Of a stretch of DNA of 64,000 nucleotides, positions 1-9,080 are shown in pieces. Source of the DNA: Candidatus Zixiibacteriota bacterium (GTDB lineage: Bacteria > Zixibacteria > MSB-5A5 > GN15 > FEB-12); assembly GCA_022571845.1 (NCBI GenBank), contig JACZXB010000001.1:248001-312000 (forward strand), in the 5' to 3' direction. The position numbers and the translations under genes are program-made. The number at the start of each line of letters is the position of its first letter. The first letter of the stretch is position 1. Below the pieces are notes generated by a model. It made no database searches and was not told the origin of the DNA. It was given only the letters and a program-made list of their open reading frames with translations.

Positions 1-840
1 TATGCCGGACAGTAGTCTGGTAACAGGAAGCTGGCAAAGTCCTACCAACAAACCATTGGCGGCAAATAGGTAGCCCAACTGAAGCTCACTTAAGCCGACT
101 ATCTGCACAGTATAAACTGAAAACGGTGCAATTAGCTGAGCTACCACTAAAAATAGTATGAAAGTAAGAACAGAATGCGTTAAGAAATTGGGGTCGTCCT
201 TTACTGCAATTATATCTTTGAATTTGAACTTATCGTTAGCGCGTTCATATGGTACTGGTTTCAAAAAGAACAAAAACAGAAGCGACGCAGTCAGTGTAAC
301 TATTGACGCCGCTACAAACAGAGAAGCATACGACTTTGCCGCCATAAGTCCGCCAAGTGCAGGACCTACTGCCCAGCCGAGATTCAGGGCAGAACGGGTT
401 ATGGCGTAGCCGTCGAGTCTTAAATGCTCCGGCAAGATATCCGAGACCATGGCATTGGCGATCGGCTGAAAAACAGCGCCAAATATCGAACTCACTACCA
501 GGAATCCGGCAACAGCCCAGAAACCCCAGTCAAAGCCGATAGCAATTGCTATCATCAGAAGTGCCACAGAGCGTGCGCCCTGAGCAAAAATCAATATCGA
601 GCGCCGATCGATTCTGTCTGATATCTCTCCCCCGATTCCCTGAAAAATAGCGCGCACTATGGCCATCACTCCGAAAAATATGCCTACTTCTGTTATTGAC
701 AGACCGAGCCTGGCATTAAAATAAATTGAGATAAACGGAATTGAAAGAGCAAACCCCAAAGCGCTGACAAACCATCCGGCTGACAGGACCCAGAGATTTT
801 TATCAAATTTTTTGGTAAAATTAAAAAAGCGGGCTATCAT
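1..840 (-). CDS. MFS transporter, C-terminal part outside window
   Basis: Inner-membrane major facilitator superfamily exporter or permease of the DHA1/MdtH type; substrate unknown. The gene starts at ATG 840 and reads open to base 1, giving 280 codons, so about the last third lies beyond the window. Alternating hydrophobic helices are visible, starting at residues 17-41. The MFS loop 2-3 signature is present as G71-x3-D75-R76-x2-R79-R80, and a motif-C-like glycine-rich stretch (LNLGWAVGPALGG) falls where TM5 is expected. The ribosome site is weak (GGGAAG directly before the ATG). It is transcribed away from the FHA-phosphatase gene's 3' end. Family is certain, substrate is not. Confidence 0.85.
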   Translation of the reverse strand, partial: MIARFFNFTKKFDKNLWVLSAGWFVSALGFALSIPFISIYFNARLGLSITEVGIFFGVMAIVRAIFQGIGGEISDRIDRRSILIFAQGARSVALLMIAIAIGFDWGFWAVAGFLVVSSIFGAVFQPIANAMVSDILPEHLRLDGYAITRSALNLGWAVGPALGGLMAAKSYASLFVAASIVTLTASLLFLFFLKPVPYERANDKFKFKDIIAVKDDPNFLTHSVLTFILFLVVAQLIAPFSVYTVQIVGLSELQLGYLFAANGLLVGLCQLPVTRLLSGI

Positions 841-1060
841 CTTCCCACTAATATAAGCTCAACCTTTATAGGGACAAGTTACAAAAGGATTAGGTGAAAT
901 AAGTTCGGTGAATTATAACTACTCAGCTGGTTAATTCTGCTAATTGTTTATGGGCGTCCTTGGGAAGTAGTCAAGTATTCTCTCTTGATTGATTATTCTA
1001 AGCGAAAGCATTTGGCCCCGGATACAAAACTTTGAGCAAATTTGTAACCGACTTCAAACA

Positions 1061-2716
1061 TCAATTTTCTCTCTTTACTATGAGCATGGTAATATCATCT
1101 GCTCTCGGCTCATCTTCGACAAAAACCATTATGTCGTCGAAAAGTTTCCTGGCAATTACTTCCGGCTGGTCGGTTCGGTTTTTAATTATAATATCCTTTA
1201 TACGCTCTTCCCCGTATTGATTATCCTTGCTATCGTTAGCTTCGGATACTCCATCAGTAAATACAAACAGAACATCCCCGGGGTCAAACTTTGTTGCATC
1301 AAGCTGCCAGTCGCTGAAATCGAAGGCGCCTATCATTACTCCCGAAGCTTCAAGAAACTCTGAATCTCCGTTCTTTCTCACCACCAGAGGCGGATTGTGT
1401 CCGGCATTGACGAAATTCAGGGTGTGAGATTCCGGGTCGATAATTCCGGCGAACAAAGTAGCGAAATCCTGGGCGGCAGTATATTTGTGAAGTTGAATCG
1501 AAACCTGCTTAATCGCCGCAGCAAGATCAAATTGAGGATCGCTATACTTAATTCTGAAGGATGCCAGAATGTTTGACATCAAGAGAGCCGCCCCCATCCC
1601 TTTGCCGCTGACATCGGCGACTAAGAAGAACAACTTCCCGTCTGGAAGAAGCGCCAGATCATACAAGTCTCCGCCAACTGCCTGGCACTGCTCTTGAAAA
1701 GGATGAATGGCGTAGCCGGGAAGTTCGGGAATGTCTTTGGTCAGCAGATTTTCCTGAATTTGTGCGGCTCTATCCAGCTCTGCTTCCATTAGTTGTTTTT
1801 CCTGCCGTTCGTTTATGAGCGTATAGTTTAACAGTCTTGAGGCAATGATATTGCCAAAGGTTGCGAACAAGCGCAGGTAATCGTTGCTGTAACAGTGCAT
1901 TGGATTGGCAGTATCTGCGTATAAAATCCCCAGCACCTTGCCTTCATCAAACAGCGGCACTGCCATGGCCGACTTCAGATTTGAAGCTACAATTGACTCC
2001 TGTTTGGCAAAGCGGTCATCGCTGCTTGAGTCGCCTATCAAGACAGAAGTTTTGTTAGTCAAGATTTCATTGATAATCGTTTTGGAAAGAGTAAAAGTGC
2101 CCGGGTCTATGCCTGACGGAAGCAGCAAGGCGTCGGTATAAACAGATTTCATATCTGGCGAAGTTGAGAGCACCGCCAATCTATCTGCCGGTACAACCTT
2201 TAATACTAGTTTTAAAGAACGCTGAAGCATTACTTCTTTTGGCTCCGGAAGGACTAACATTCGCGCCATTTCTGAGAGAGTACTCCATAGCTCGGGTATA
2301 TCAGTGATTTTTGACGGCAGCGGCTGCAGCGCTTCTTTGATATCTAAAACTACCGACTTCTCCGGATCGTATTGAGCAAGTTGAGTTGTTGTCGGTGTCT
2401 TGTTGGCTTGTTTGGCCGGGTCATCGAGTAAGGTTACCCTGAATTCGACTTGACCGAACATGATAGTATCGTTCAGCCTGACTTTCGAACTTCCGGTTAA
2501 TCTGCGGCCATTGATGCAGGTACCGTTGTGACTGCCCAGGTCATGAACAATTATTTCATCGCTGCCGTTGGCAACTTCAATTTCAGCATGACGCCGAGAG
2601 ACAGTTCTGTCAGGCAGAAAAAATTGGCACTCTTCTTTGCGACCTACTATATACTTACCCGGTTCAAGGATCCAGGAGTAATAGCGATTTCCGTCTGTAC
2701 CTACTAATTTTAGCAT
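1061..2716 (-). CDS. FHA-GAF-SpoIIE (PP2C) serine phosphatase
   Basis: Predicted cytoplasmic signalling phosphatase of 551 residues. An N-terminal FHA phosphothreonine-binding domain keeps the key residues Arg26, Ser40, His43 and Asn64 (SHNGT). A GAF-type sensor domain follows (about 165-300), then a helical linker (about 300-330), then an RsbU/SpoIIE-class PP2C domain. The acid motifs GGDLYD, VADVSGKG, VFTDGVSEA and RADDITML look intact, so metal-dependent phosphatase activity is expected. Partner-switching phosphatases of this class normally act on anti-anti-sigma (STAS) proteins, but no rsbV or rsbW homologue lies nearby. The FHA domain suggests it also docks to a phosphorylated partner, perhaps a Ser/Thr kinase substrate. 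Confidence 0.9.
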   Translation of the reverse strand: MLKLVGTDGNRYYSWILEPGKYIVGRKEECQFFLPDRTVSRRHAEIEVANGSDEIIVHDLGSHNGTCINGRRLTGSSKVRLNDTIMFGQVEFRVTLLDDPAKQANKTPTTTQLAQYDPEKSVVLDIKEALQPLPSKITDIPELWSTLSEMARMLVLPEPKEVMLQRSLKLVLKVVPADRLAVLSTSPDMKSVYTDALLLPSGIDPGTFTLSKTIINEILTNKTSVLIGDSSSDDRFAKQESIVASNLKSAMAVPLFDEGKVLGILYADTANPMHCYSNDYLRLFATFGNIIASRLLNYTLINERQEKQLMEAELDRAAQIQENLLTKDIPELPGYAIHPFQEQCQAVGGDLYDLALLPDGKLFFLVADVSGKGMGAALLMSNILASFRIKYSDPQFDLAAAIKQVSIQLHKYTAAQDFATLFAGIIDPESHTLNFVNAGHNPPLVVRKNGDSEFLEASGVMIGAFDFSDWQLDATKFDPGDVLFVFTDGVSEANDSKDNQYGEERIKDIIIKNRTDQPEVIARKLFDDIMVFVEDEPRADDITMLIVKREN

Positions 2717-2745
2717 ATTTATAATATAACTGAATTCTCTATAAT

Positions 2746-3930
2746 TTACGCAATTTGAGCCTGTTTGTTAACCAAAAAGTCGGCTATAGCCTTAAAACCG
2801 GTTATTGACTGCTTTCCCCAGCCAGATTCGGACATCTGCTGCAGTTTCCGGCTCTTTTTCAATTCATTGAGCCTATTGCCGAACTGCCTGGAATCTTTGG
2901 TTGAATACAGACTTTCTGCGACGCCGGATTCAAGCAAAATCTCCCGGTTCAAAGGTGAAAACGGACCGATGGCCGGCTCCAAAATGAACATTGGCAACCC
3001 CAGACCCAGCGCCCAGTTGCTGCGCTCATGGGACGGCGCTACGAAAAAGTCCAGCTTTTCAAATAATCGGCAGGCGAGTTCCGTCTCGGCCTTTCTGTCG
3101 GAACAAAGACAAAGAACGGCGCTTGATCCACTCTCGACTTTTTGAGATTTATCGTCTATTGCTATCAGCTCAATATTTCTTTTTTCAAATTCACGCTTTA
3201 TTAAACTGGCAAGGTTACCGTTTTTCTTGGCAAACAGAATTACGTTGTGACCTTGCTTGACTACCGAAACTGCCGACAGTATTAACTTTTCAATATGCGG
3301 CTTTGGTTCTGCACCTGAACTAAAAAAGCCACCTGTCAGTTTGTATGAACTGTCGAGTCTGGACATTCTAATATTGAACGCCTGCTCGGCCTGCTTTTCT
3401 AAACATGGTTCAATACAAAGTCCTGTTACAATAACATTCGCACTTGAGTAACCACCGCTGATAAACTTCTCAGCTGCTGTTTCTGTCGGAACGAAAATAT
3501 ATTCCGCCCCGCTAACCACTGCCTGTTTTGGGACTGCCAGTTCACCATGTTGATATAACAGGTTTGTCCTGCCAGAAAGTATCCCCACCAAAACCGGATG
3601 AGCTACAATCAACGGTGCGGAATCACCATGGTACTTTTTTTTAATATCCCGTCCCATTATTCTCATTGCCAAACCTTGCCGGTTGAAATCGCTGGAATCG
3701 CGAAGTTTGCTGTACATCCGGCCGACAAAAGAATCCGTCGAGCCTATTTTGTAAAGCGATCTGGCCAGCTGCCAGCTTAGATTCGAAATGTCGCTTGAAG
3801 ATTCGAAGACGTCTGAAATTGACAGCTCGAATGCCTTGCTTTCTCTAGCAAGCTCGACTATGCCGTCCAGATAAAAGGGATGGCCGCGACCGATATTCGT
3901 ATATAGAAAGTTCAGTTTGTTTTTCTTCAT
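2746..3930 (-). CDS. GT-B fold glycosyltransferase-like protein
   Basis: A 394-residue protein resembling MurG/MGDG-synthase-like GT-B glycosyltransferases. The N-terminus carries the glycine-rich phosphate-type loop YTNIGRGHP. The C-terminal half has the donor-site pattern SHERSNWALGLGLP followed by a proline-rich loop (AIGPFSP), typical of nucleotide-sugar enzymes that glycosylate lipids. Start ATG 3930 is chosen because AGGAC sits about six bases upstream; an in-frame TTG at 3981 would add 17 residues without a ribosome site. It lies 30 bp upstream of the FHA-phosphatase gene on the same strand, so they may be co-transcribed. Acceptor and donor cannot be told from sequence. Confidence 0.65.
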   Translation of the reverse strand: MKKNKLNFLYTNIGRGHPFYLDGIVELARESKAFELSISDVFESSSDISNLSWQLARSLYKIGSTDSFVGRMYSKLRDSSDFNRQGLAMRIMGRDIKKKYHGDSAPLIVAHPVLVGILSGRTNLLYQHGELAVPKQAVVSGAEYIFVPTETAAEKFISGGYSSANVIVTGLCIEPCLEKQAEQAFNIRMSRLDSSYKLTGGFFSSGAEPKPHIEKLILSAVSVVKQGHNVILFAKKNGNLASLIKREFEKRNIELIAIDDKSQKVESGSSAVLCLCSDRKAETELACRLFEKLDFFVAPSHERSNWALGLGLPMFILEPAIGPFSPLNREILLESGVAESLYSTKDSRQFGNRLNELKKSRKLQQMSESGWGKQSITGFKAIADFLVNKQAQIA

Positions 3931-4075
3931 ATTTGTCCTGGTTTGAATATGAAAATACAGGATAAAACCTGTCAGACTCAAGCAAAATTGCTCTTATGAA
4001 CTGCTGGCGCGGGGCAGTTATCTGTCTTATCTTAGGGCAGATATCCAGAGATTATACGATAATTGGAGCAATAAA

Positions 4076-5212
4076 ATGAAAGATAAGCGCAACGAAGTTC
4101 TGGCCCGTCAGCTAATCGAATACTCAGTCAAACTCGAGCCCGGCGAAGTTCTCTACCTTGAAATCAAAGGCAAAGAAACTCTGGAGCTGGGCAAACAAAT
4201 TATTCGAATCGCCACCGAAAAAGGCGCCATCCCTTTCTGGTATTACAACGATGAGTCGCTGCTGCGCCAATGGGTCAAAAATGCCGGCGATGACCAGTTC
4301 AAAAAACAGGCCGATCTGCACCTTGAGCTGATGAAACGTGCCGATGCTTATATAGCCCTGCGCGGTTCGGACAACCCCTTCGATATGGCCGATATCCCCG
4401 AAGAACAGATTCAAAAATTCAATTCGCTTTTCTATAAACCTGTTCATTTGGAAGAGCGTGTCAAACGCACAAAATGGGTGGTGCTGCGCTACCCCAACAA
4501 CGCTATGGCCCAACTGGCTGAAACTTCGCAGGAAGCATTTGAAGATTTCTATTATGCTGTCTGCTGCGCCGATTACGCCAAGATGTCCAAAGCTCAGGAC
4601 AAACTTTTTGCGCTGATGGCTGCCACCGACAAAGTTCGCATAGTATCCCCCGGCACCGATTTGACTTTTTCAATCAAAGATATCCCCTGTGTCAAATGCG
4701 ATGGCGAGCGCAATATCCCCGATGGCGAAGTCTATACCGCGCCAGTGCGCGATTCGATAAATGGCACTATCAGATATAACACCCCCTCGCTCTATCAGGG
4801 GAATGTTTACAACAATATCGAGCTGACTTTTGAAAACGGAAAAATTATAAAGTCAACTGCCGATGCTCATACCGATAAAATGGAAAAGATTTTTAACACC
4901 GACGAGGGCGCCCGCTATGTCGGCGAATTTGCTATTGGTGTCAATCCGTTTATTCTGCACCCGATGAAAGATACGCTCTTTGATGAAAAAATTGCCGGCT
5001 CCTTTCATTTGACACCGGGTCAGTGCTATGACGAAGCCCCCAACGGCAATGCTTCTTCGATACACTGGGATATAGTTTTGATTCAGCGTCCGGAATATGG
5101 CGGCGGCGAAATCTGGTTTGACGATAAATTAGTGCGCAAAGACGGCGTCTTCACCGATGCTGAAATGGAGAAATCATTCTCAAAAGAGAATTTGAAGTCG
5201 AAGGATTTATAG
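4076..5212 (+). CDS. M29 family metallo-aminopeptidase
   Basis: Cytoplasmic aminopeptidase of the M29 (AmpS/AmpT/PepS) family, 378 residues, close to the usual family length of about 400. All five expected co-catalytic metal ligands can be placed: Glu218 (in NIPDGEVYTAP), Glu284 (GEFAIG), His311 (SFHLTPG), and His330 and Asp332 (SIHWDIV). These enzymes remove N-terminal residues from peptides with broad specificity using two divalent metals. The gene converges on the EamA transporter gene and their stop codons overlap by six bases. Together with the M20 and M42 peptidases nearby it points to active peptide turnover. Confidence 0.93.
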   Translation: MKDKRNEVLARQLIEYSVKLEPGEVLYLEIKGKETLELGKQIIRIATEKGAIPFWYYNDESLLRQWVKNAGDDQFKKQADLHLELMKRADAYIALRGSDNPFDMADIPEEQIQKFNSLFYKPVHLEERVKRTKWVVLRYPNNAMAQLAETSQEAFEDFYYAVCCADYAKMSKAQDKLFALMAATDKVRIVSPGTDLTFSIKDIPCVKCDGERNIPDGEVYTAPVRDSINGTIRYNTPSLYQGNVYNNIELTFENGKIIKSTADAHTDKMEKIFNTDEGARYVGEFAIGVNPFILHPMKDTLFDEKIAGSFHLTPGQCYDEAPNGNASSIHWDIVLIQRPEYGGGEIWFDDKLVRKDGVFTDAEMEKSFSKENLKSKDL

Positions 5213-6151
5213 TTCCGCTAAAATCACTCCGCCTAAAACTATCACACCGCCGACTATAAATTCTATTCCTAACGGTTCGCCCAGCCAGAAAAAAGCTACA
5301 ACAGTCGCTACTACCGGCTGAATATTATGGAATACTGCCATCCGTGAAGCGTCCATATATTTCAGGGCCCAGTACCATAATCCATAGGCAATAACCGAGG
5401 TCCCGATAGCCATGTACAATACCGCCAGCCAGCCGCCCATGCTGACAGCGGCGTAGTCGAGCTTGCTGGCAAAGTATGCTCCGAACGGCATATATAAAAT
5501 TGTCCCCGACGATAAGGCGTAAGCTGTAATGCGGAGCGCTCCGTATTTGCGGACAAGTTCTTTCCCGAAAATCGTATAAAAAGCCCAGGTCAAAACAGCC
5601 AGTAATATCAGCAAGTCGCCGTATAGATATTCGGTGCCCAGCTCAACTGCCCCGCCGGTCATTAGTACAATCACTCCGATAACAGCTATAACAATTCCAA
5701 TCGCCCTGCGAATAATCAGTTTCTCTTTTAAGATAAACTGAGCAATAAGAAAAATCCAGATTGGCGTAGTGGCAAACAGAATCGCCCCATGCCCCGACGA
5801 TGTCATCGATTGCCCATACAGGTAGGCCAGCTGGTTTAATGGAATAATTAAAATCCCCAGTCCCCAGATTTTCCAGTAATCTTTTTTTTCAATCGGGATT
5901 GAATGATTTATGAATCTGTTTATGGCCAGGAGGACCAGCGATGAAATTATGAAGCGATAAAAGCCAAAAGCGAATGGCTCAATAAGTTTCAAGCCGTATT
6001 TACTAACCGGAAAAGCCAGCGCCGCCATAGTCTGCTGAAAAACCAGAACTCCGACAACAAAACCGGTAGAGATTTTGGCGGCAGAGTTATGTTCTGACTC
6101 AGCGACAGTTAATTTACTTTCGCGCCCGCCTGCGCCGGGCGATTGGCTCAC
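5207..6151 (-). CDS. EamA/DMT family transporter
   Basis: Inner-membrane drug/metabolite transporter of 314 residues with about ten hydrophobic helices forming two EamA repeats. The second repeat ends with the usual QPVVATVVAFFWLGEPLG signature. Members export amino acids or metabolites; the substrate is not predictable here. It starts at GTG 6151, which overlaps the TGA of the upstream M20 dipeptidase gene (GTGA), implying translational coupling. The first 25 or so residues are hydrophilic and unlike most relatives, so a later start cannot be excluded. The pairing with a dipeptidase makes amino-acid export a reasonable but unproven idea. Confidence 0.87.
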   Translation of the reverse strand: MSQSPGAGGRESKLTVAESEHNSAAKISTGFVVGVLVFQQTMAALAFPVSKYGLKLIEPFAFGFYRFIISSLVLLAINRFINHSIPIEKKDYWKIWGLGILIIPLNQLAYLYGQSMTSSGHGAILFATTPIWIFLIAQFILKEKLIIRRAIGIVIAVIGVIVLMTGGAVELGTEYLYGDLLILLAVLTWAFYTIFGKELVRKYGALRITAYALSSGTILYMPFGAYFASKLDYAAVSMGGWLAVLYMAIGTSVIAYGLWYWALKYMDASRMAVFHNIQPVVATVVAFFWLGEPLGIEFIVGGVIVLGGVILAEL

Positions 6152-7515
6152 GCTTTAACCTTGCTCAGTTCTGTCGGAAGAGCAGCGCCGGTCTTGCAGC
6201 CTTTTTCAAAATCTACAATGCGGAAGCGCTCGTTTGGCGAATGAATATTATCATCATGCTGGGCAAAACCGATTAAGAGAGTATCCAGCCCGAGAAGATC
6301 TTTGAAATCAGTTACCACCGGAATCGACCCGCCCTCTTTCATAAACACCGGAGTCTTGCCAAATCCGGCTTTGATAGCGCTTGCCGCCGCCTCAAGCCAG
6401 GGACCATCGGTGGGAACATTGACACCCTTGCCGCCGTGAAACTTGTTGAGTTTAATTCTGACAGATTTCGGCGCAATTTTCTTGAGGAATTTCTCGAGTT
6501 TATTGGCGACATCATCAGGGTCCATATCAGGCACCAGCCGCATAGTGATTTTGCAGGATGCATAGGCCGGTATGATTGTCTTGCTGCCTTCGCCCTGATA
6601 ACCCGAAGTTATCCCGTTTACATCAAGAGTCGGACGAATCCATATGCGCTCTAAGGTCGAGAACCCTTTCTCTCCCGCCAGAGCAGGCACACCCAGCGAT
6701 TTCTGATACTTGGCATCGCTGTGCGGTAATTTTTTAAACTGTTTTCTCTCCCATTTGGGAGCTGGCTTGATATCTTTGTAAAATCCCGGAATGGCAACTT
6801 TGCCGTTTTTATCATGAAGCTGCGCCACCATTTGACACAGGGCATTAGCCGGATTTGTAATAGAGCCGCCAAAAGAGCCTGAATGGACGTCGCGGTTCGG
6901 GCCATAGACAAAAAGTTCTGCCGGAGAGATTCCACGCAGGCCAAACGTAACGGCCGGAGTTGTCTTATTAAACTGAGCGGTGTCAGAGACAACACAGATA
7001 TCAGCATTCAAAAGCTTCTTATTCTTTTTCATAAATGCCGGAAGGTTAGCCGAGGCGATTTCTTCTTCACCTTCAATCATAAACTTTACATTTATTGGCA
7101 GCGTACCGGTTGTCTTGATTATAGCTTCCAGCCCTTTGATATGGGTAAAAGTCTGGCCTTTGTCATCGGTGGCGCCGCGGGCATAAAAATAGCCGTCGCG
7201 AATGTCTGGTTTAAACGGCGGAGTTTTCCAGAGGTCGAGCGGTTCGGGGGGCTGCACGTCGTAGTGACCATAGTACAATACGGTCGGCAGTTTCTTATCT
7301 ACAAAATATTCGGCGAAGACAACCGAGTGCCCTTTGGTCGGGTAAAGTTCGGTCTTAAAACCAATCCTGGTCAGATGAGCTTTCAGCCAGTCGGCGCAAG
7401 CTGCTACATCTTTGTTATGTTTGGATTGAGCCGAGACCGAGGCAAAGCTCAAGAATTGCAGAAGTTCGTCGGTGCGTTGTTTTTCGGTTTTTTTCAAATA
7501 TTCGAAAGCAGTCAT
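6148..7515 (-). CDS. M20 family dipeptidase (carnosinase/ArgE-DapE-like)
   Basis: A 455-residue M20 metallopeptidase, most like the CNDP-type dipeptidases. The dinuclear zinc site is visible in order: His of YYGHYDVQPP, bridging Asp of GATDDKG, catalytic Glu pair in EGEEEI, Asp of VVSDTA and the distal His in AQHDDNIHSPNER. A dimerisation lid domain lies between (about residues 205-330). The likely reaction is hydrolysis of dipeptides or N-acyl amino acids in the cytoplasm. It is translationally coupled to the downstream EamA transporter. An RBS (AAAGGAGC) precedes the ATG. Function is well supported at family level; exact substrate is open. Confidence 0.92.
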   Translation of the reverse strand: MTAFEYLKKTEKQRTDELLQFLSFASVSAQSKHNKDVAACADWLKAHLTRIGFKTELYPTKGHSVVFAEYFVDKKLPTVLYYGHYDVQPPEPLDLWKTPPFKPDIRDGYFYARGATDDKGQTFTHIKGLEAIIKTTGTLPINVKFMIEGEEEIASANLPAFMKKNKKLLNADICVVSDTAQFNKTTPAVTFGLRGISPAELFVYGPNRDVHSGSFGGSITNPANALCQMVAQLHDKNGKVAIPGFYKDIKPAPKWERKQFKKLPHSDAKYQKSLGVPALAGEKGFSTLERIWIRPTLDVNGITSGYQGEGSKTIIPAYASCKITMRLVPDMDPDDVANKLEKFLKKIAPKSVRIKLNKFHGGKGVNVPTDGPWLEAAASAIKAGFGKTPVFMKEGGSIPVVTDFKDLLGLDTLLIGFAQHDDNIHSPNERFRIVDFEKGCKTGAALPTELSKVKA

Positions 7516-7671
7516 AGAATTTGTGCTCCTTTATTTTCGTTTCAGCTTGAGCGAAAAATATAGACGTAATTTTAGCTATTGTAAAGCAGTTGCCGTAGAT
7601 TTTGAATTGACGTGAATTTTGTTTTGTAACAATGCGATAAAGCGAACAGGATTATTAGCCGTGTTTATATT

Positions 7672-7720
7672 CTGCGAGGGTCTTGATTCCCCACATGGTG
7701 GGGGATTGTGACCCCGCAGT
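7672..7720. repeat. Palindromic intergenic repeat, family R5
   Basis: A roughly 49-bp imperfect palindrome of the form CTGCG-GGGTC-GATTCCCC / GGGGGATTGTGACCC-CGCAG. A second copy lies at 53373-53420 with the same stem but a different loop (ACATGGT here, GCTTTGC there). It occupies the gap between the ferritin-like gene and the M20 dipeptidase gene. The rest of 7516-7732 shows no gene. Confidence 0.75.
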
Positions 7721-7732
7721 TGGAGTACAACA

Positions 7733-8254
7733 TTAACCGGGCTTGTGCGATTTAAACCAGTCAGCCGGATTGTCTATGAATTTTATACACGATTTCAAAA
7801 GCCGGGAATGCATCTCTTCTTCTTCGATAAGCCACTTATAGAATTTTTTGACTTTCGGGTTGTCGCTTTCGTTCATCATTTTTTCGTAGAACTCTTCGGC
7901 GCCGTTTTCAAATTTGAGCGCCATACTATAAGCTGAGGTGTCATCTTCGGCAGCAGCTATCTCGTCTTTTAACTCTGCTAATTTATTATTAAAATCGACC
8001 AGCTTCTGGTCGGCATCAGACACACCGGCATCAAGTAAATCTGTGCCATCGGTCCCCTCGACAGACTTGCACATATTTTCAATCTGCTCAATATGGCGGT
8101 CTTCTTCTGCGGCCAAAAACTCAAATGTCTGGCGTGCCAGCCGGCTTTTGGTAGTCGAGGCAGCTTCTAAGAAAAACTGCTTGCCTTCAATCTCTAATTT
8201 GAGCGCGATTCTTAATGGCTCTAAAATTGACTTAATATCTTTTCTGTCGGACAT
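7733..8254 (-). CDS. Ferritin-like (rubrerythrin-type) di-iron protein
   Basis: A 173-residue four-helix-bundle protein of the ferritin-like superfamily. Helix 1 holds LEIEGKQFF, helix 2 has AAEEDRHIEQI (an ExxH-type ligand pair), helix 3 has FENGAEEFYE and helix 4 has EEEEMHSRLL, the expected spacing of carboxylate and histidine ligands for a di-iron site. It lacks the C-terminal rubredoxin domain of classical rubrerythrin. A role in peroxide detoxification or iron handling is inferred. It stands alone, with the ABC-2 transporter downstream on the same strand after about 50 bp. Confidence 0.85.
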   Translation of the reverse strand: MSDRKDIKSILEPLRIALKLEIEGKQFFLEAASTTKSRLARQTFEFLAAEEDRHIEQIENMCKSVEGTDGTDLLDAGVSDADQKLVDFNNKLAELKDEIAAAEDDTSAYSMALKFENGAEEFYEKMMNESDNPKVKKFYKWLIEEEEMHSRLLKSCIKFIDNPADWFKSHKPG

Positions 8255-8309
8255 ACCAAGTTATATTATCGAAAATTTGGTGAAATGGCAATGAAGAATT
8301 TATGGAGTT

Positions 8310-9080
8310 CTAAAAATCGAGGCGCTGAAATCTGCTTTTGCTGGTGAAGATTAGTACCAACAGCAGCACAATCGATGTCATAATAGGCAGCCAGTTGCTG
8401 ACCGCTTCCCCGGTGGCCAATAGCTGTGCCATCTGCCCCATTTCGGTCGTATTCGGCAAAATATAGTAGATGGTATCAAGCAGGTAGCGGCCAAACTGCT
8501 CGCCGGCATTCCAGCCTTCGCGTCCTTTTAAGACCAGTTGTCCGACCCAAACCGCTGCCAGAGAAGCAAAGCAATATGTTACAGACTTTGTCAGCATTCC
8601 CACAAACATTACCACACTCATCCAGATGCCAAATGATATCAGATTTACACCCAGGACATAGCCGAATTGCTCAGGAGTGATTACCCCCAGCCCGATTAGT
8701 TCAATGCCCACCATCAAACTAAGCGCTGTCAATGCTATGGCATAGATTAAATAAATGCTGAACAGCTTACTGAAGAAAAAACTACTTCTAGTAATAGGCT
8801 TGGAAAGATAATATTCTACCTGACCTTTCCGTGAGAGTTTGGTGAAAAGAAATATGGTTGAAACTGCCGCCAACAGCACCATCAGTGAGACAAATGACTG
8901 CAGAGCTCCGACGGCAAATACTGTCACGTTGGCCGCTATCTCCAGATTATTGTCTACCAGTTCAAGTCTTTTTGAGAGTCCTAAATAAATCAATAGCAGA
9001 CCCAAAACTGTTACCGCTATCCCGGCCAGATGCTGTTTTCTGTCAAAAAATTCAAGCAGGGTTTCATTAAATATTCCCAT
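8310..9080 (-). CDS. ABC-2 type transporter permease
   Basis: A 256-residue polytopic membrane protein with about six hydrophobic helices, the size and pattern of ABC-2 type permeases. It starts at ATG 9080 overlapping the TGA of the upstream ATPase gene (ATGA), so the two form one transcript and one transporter. A cytoplasmic stretch (TKLSRKGQVEYYLSKPITRS) resembles the coupling region found in NosY-like permeases. Substrate unknown. Confidence 0.85.
   Translation of the reverse strand: MGIFNETLLEFFDRKQHLAGIAVTVLGLLLIYLGLSKRLELVDNNLEIAANVTVFAVGALQSFVSLMVLLAAVSTIFLFTKLSRKGQVEYYLSKPITRSSFFFSKLFSIYLIYAIALTALSLMVGIELIGLGVITPEQFGYVLGVNLISFGIWMSVVMFVGMLTKSVTYCFASLAAVWVGQLVLKGREGWNAGEQFGRYLLDTIYYILPNTTEMGQMAQLLATGEAVSNWLPIMTSIVLLLVLIFTSKSRFQRLDF

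Noticed and set aside
989-1363. Plus-strand frame of 124 codons
   Set aside because: Lies antisense to the FHA-SpoIIE gene, whose domains are complete; sequence resembles no protein family and has no ribosome site.
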